Assembly: GCA_021201515.1 (NCBI GenBank)
Contig: JAJQET010000208.1
Coordinates: 1-5,879, forward strand
Direction: 5' to 3'
Length of the DNA stretch: 5,879 nucleotides
Source of the DNA: Clostridiales bacterium
GTDB lineage: Bacteria; Bacillota; Clostridia; Oscillospirales; Oscillospiraceae
Below the pieces are notes generated by a model. The model was not told where the DNA came from, searched no databases, and was given only the letters and a program-made list of their open reading frames with translations. Both the position numbers and the translations under genes were made by a program. Within the stretch, counting starts at the first letter, position 1. Each line of letters starts with the position of its first letter. Shown here piece after piece: positions 5,356 to 5,879 of this stretch.

Positions 5356-5879
5356 TTAGCCCTTATAGTCCAGCGGCAGGGACTCCCACCGTGCCTTGAA
5401 GACGAAGGCGGCGTCCTTGGGCTGACGCTGACGTGTGAAGACGCCCTTCTTGTTGCCGTTGGCCCGCATGATGCCCTCGGTGGTCTGGAAGTCTGCGAAG
5501 TTCCACACCAGCTCACCCTGGATGAAGTCGTAGCTGTCAAAGACCCTGTGGTTCATCTCCAGATACTCGTCCTGATACTCCTGGCTCCACATGACGGAGG
5601 GGAGCTTATGCTCGCTGGGCAGGGTGTCCGCGCCGTATTCGGTGAAGATCAGGGGCCGGTCCCCGGCGATGGCCTGCCAGCCGTCCAGCTCCTTGCGGAA
5701 ACCAACCTCGGCGTCGCACATCTGATAGCCGCCCATGACGTACCAGCCATAATAGCGGTTCAGGGAGAGGAAGTCGCTGAACTGCCAGCCCTTACTGGTG
5801 TTGGGCAGGCTCATCATGACGATGGCATAGGTGCGGGGGCGCTTCTGCACGTCCAGCTCGTGGGCGTAGTCAAAGACCG
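5356..5879 (-). CDS. uidA: Beta-glucuronidase (GH2), C-terminal 173 residues (runs off the right edge)
   Basis: Hydrolyses beta-D-glucuronides to free glucuronic acid, feeding the genes that follow; cytoplasmic in most bacteria. The frame is open from base 5877 to the TAA at 5358-5356, with no start in the window; the GTG at 5850 is internal. Counting from the first full codon, the fragment shows SLNRYYGWYV at 38-47, PLIFTEYGADTL at 75-86 with the catalytic nucleophile Glu80 (the E. coli Glu504 position), and EYQDEYLEMNHRVFD at 100-114. GELVWNFADF at 121-130 follows. GNKKGVFTRQRQPKDAAF at 141-158 carries the NxK motif (Asn142, Lys144) that binds the sugar carboxylate and separates GUS from beta-galactosidases. 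The fragment ends shortly after KARWESLPLDYKG, a shorter tail than E. coli's. It is followed after 140 bases by uxuA. The loop that sorts gut GUS classes lies outside the window. Confidence 0.96.
   Translation of the reverse strand, partial: VFDYAHELDVQKRPRTYAIVMMSLPNTSKGWQFSDFLSLNRYYGWYVMGGYQMCDAEVGFRKELDGWQAIAGDRPLIFTEYGADTLPSEHKLPSVMWSQEYQDEYLEMNHRVFDSYDFIQGELVWNFADFQTTEGIMRANGNKKGVFTRQRQPKDAAFVFKARWESLPLDYKG

Noticed and set aside
4103..5359. 418-residue plus-strand frame opposite uxuA
   Set aside because: Antisense shadow of a conserved full-length enzyme; its composition is again dominated by Val, Gly, His and Asp, and no family is recognisable.

Overview
The window is a stretch of a hexuronate-utilisation operon. 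Six genes are packed on the minus strand and are transcribed from high to low coordinates: uidA (beta-glucuronidase, only its C-terminal 173 residues in the window), uxuA (mannonate dehydratase), uxuB (fructuronate reductase), uxaC (glucuronate isomerase), eda (KDPG/KHG aldolase), and the first 56 residues of a second glycoside hydrolase family 2 (GH2) enzyme. The four middle genes are complete and unbroken. Nothing on the plus strand looks real; the long plus-strand reading frames are antisense shadows of these genes.

Organism (inference): a GC-rich Firmicute of the Clostridia, probably a gut resident of the Oscillospiraceae/Faecalibacterium/Flavonifractor kind. Codons end mostly in G or C. 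Strong AGGAGG-type ribosome binding sites precede uxuA and eda. UxuB is of the long mannitol-dehydrogenase-family form (536 residues), UxuA is shorter than the enterobacterial one, and a GUS with an intact glucuronate-recognition NxK motif sits in the operon. No species can be named from the sequence alone.

How the genes work together: UidA releases glucuronic acid from glucuronides. UxaC isomerises glucuronate to fructuronate, UxuB reduces it with NADH to mannonate, and UxuA dehydrates mannonate to 2-keto-3-deoxygluconate (KDG). A KDG kinase, not present in this window, must phosphorylate KDG to KDPG, which Eda splits into pyruvate and glyceraldehyde 3-phosphate. The trailing GH2 enzyme probably attacks another glycosidic linkage of the same dietary or host substrates. 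No altronate dehydratase (uxaA) or uronate isomerase duplicate is seen, so the module looks directed to glucuronate rather than galacturonate. Transporter, regulator and kinase must lie outside.

Intergenic gaps from right to left are 140, 111, 58, 37 and 91 bases. Four of the five contain GC-rich inverted repeats that form RNA hairpins in the direction of transcription but lack a U-tract, so they look like intercistronic mRNA processing or stability elements rather than terminators. The gap before uxuA is the most interesting: a 9-bp hairpin carries in its loop a 7-base complement of the uxuA ribosome-binding region, which would allow an H-type pseudoknot covering part of the Shine-Dalgarno. 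I found no convincing sigma-70 promoter, operator, tRNA, rRNA, CRISPR or mobile element.
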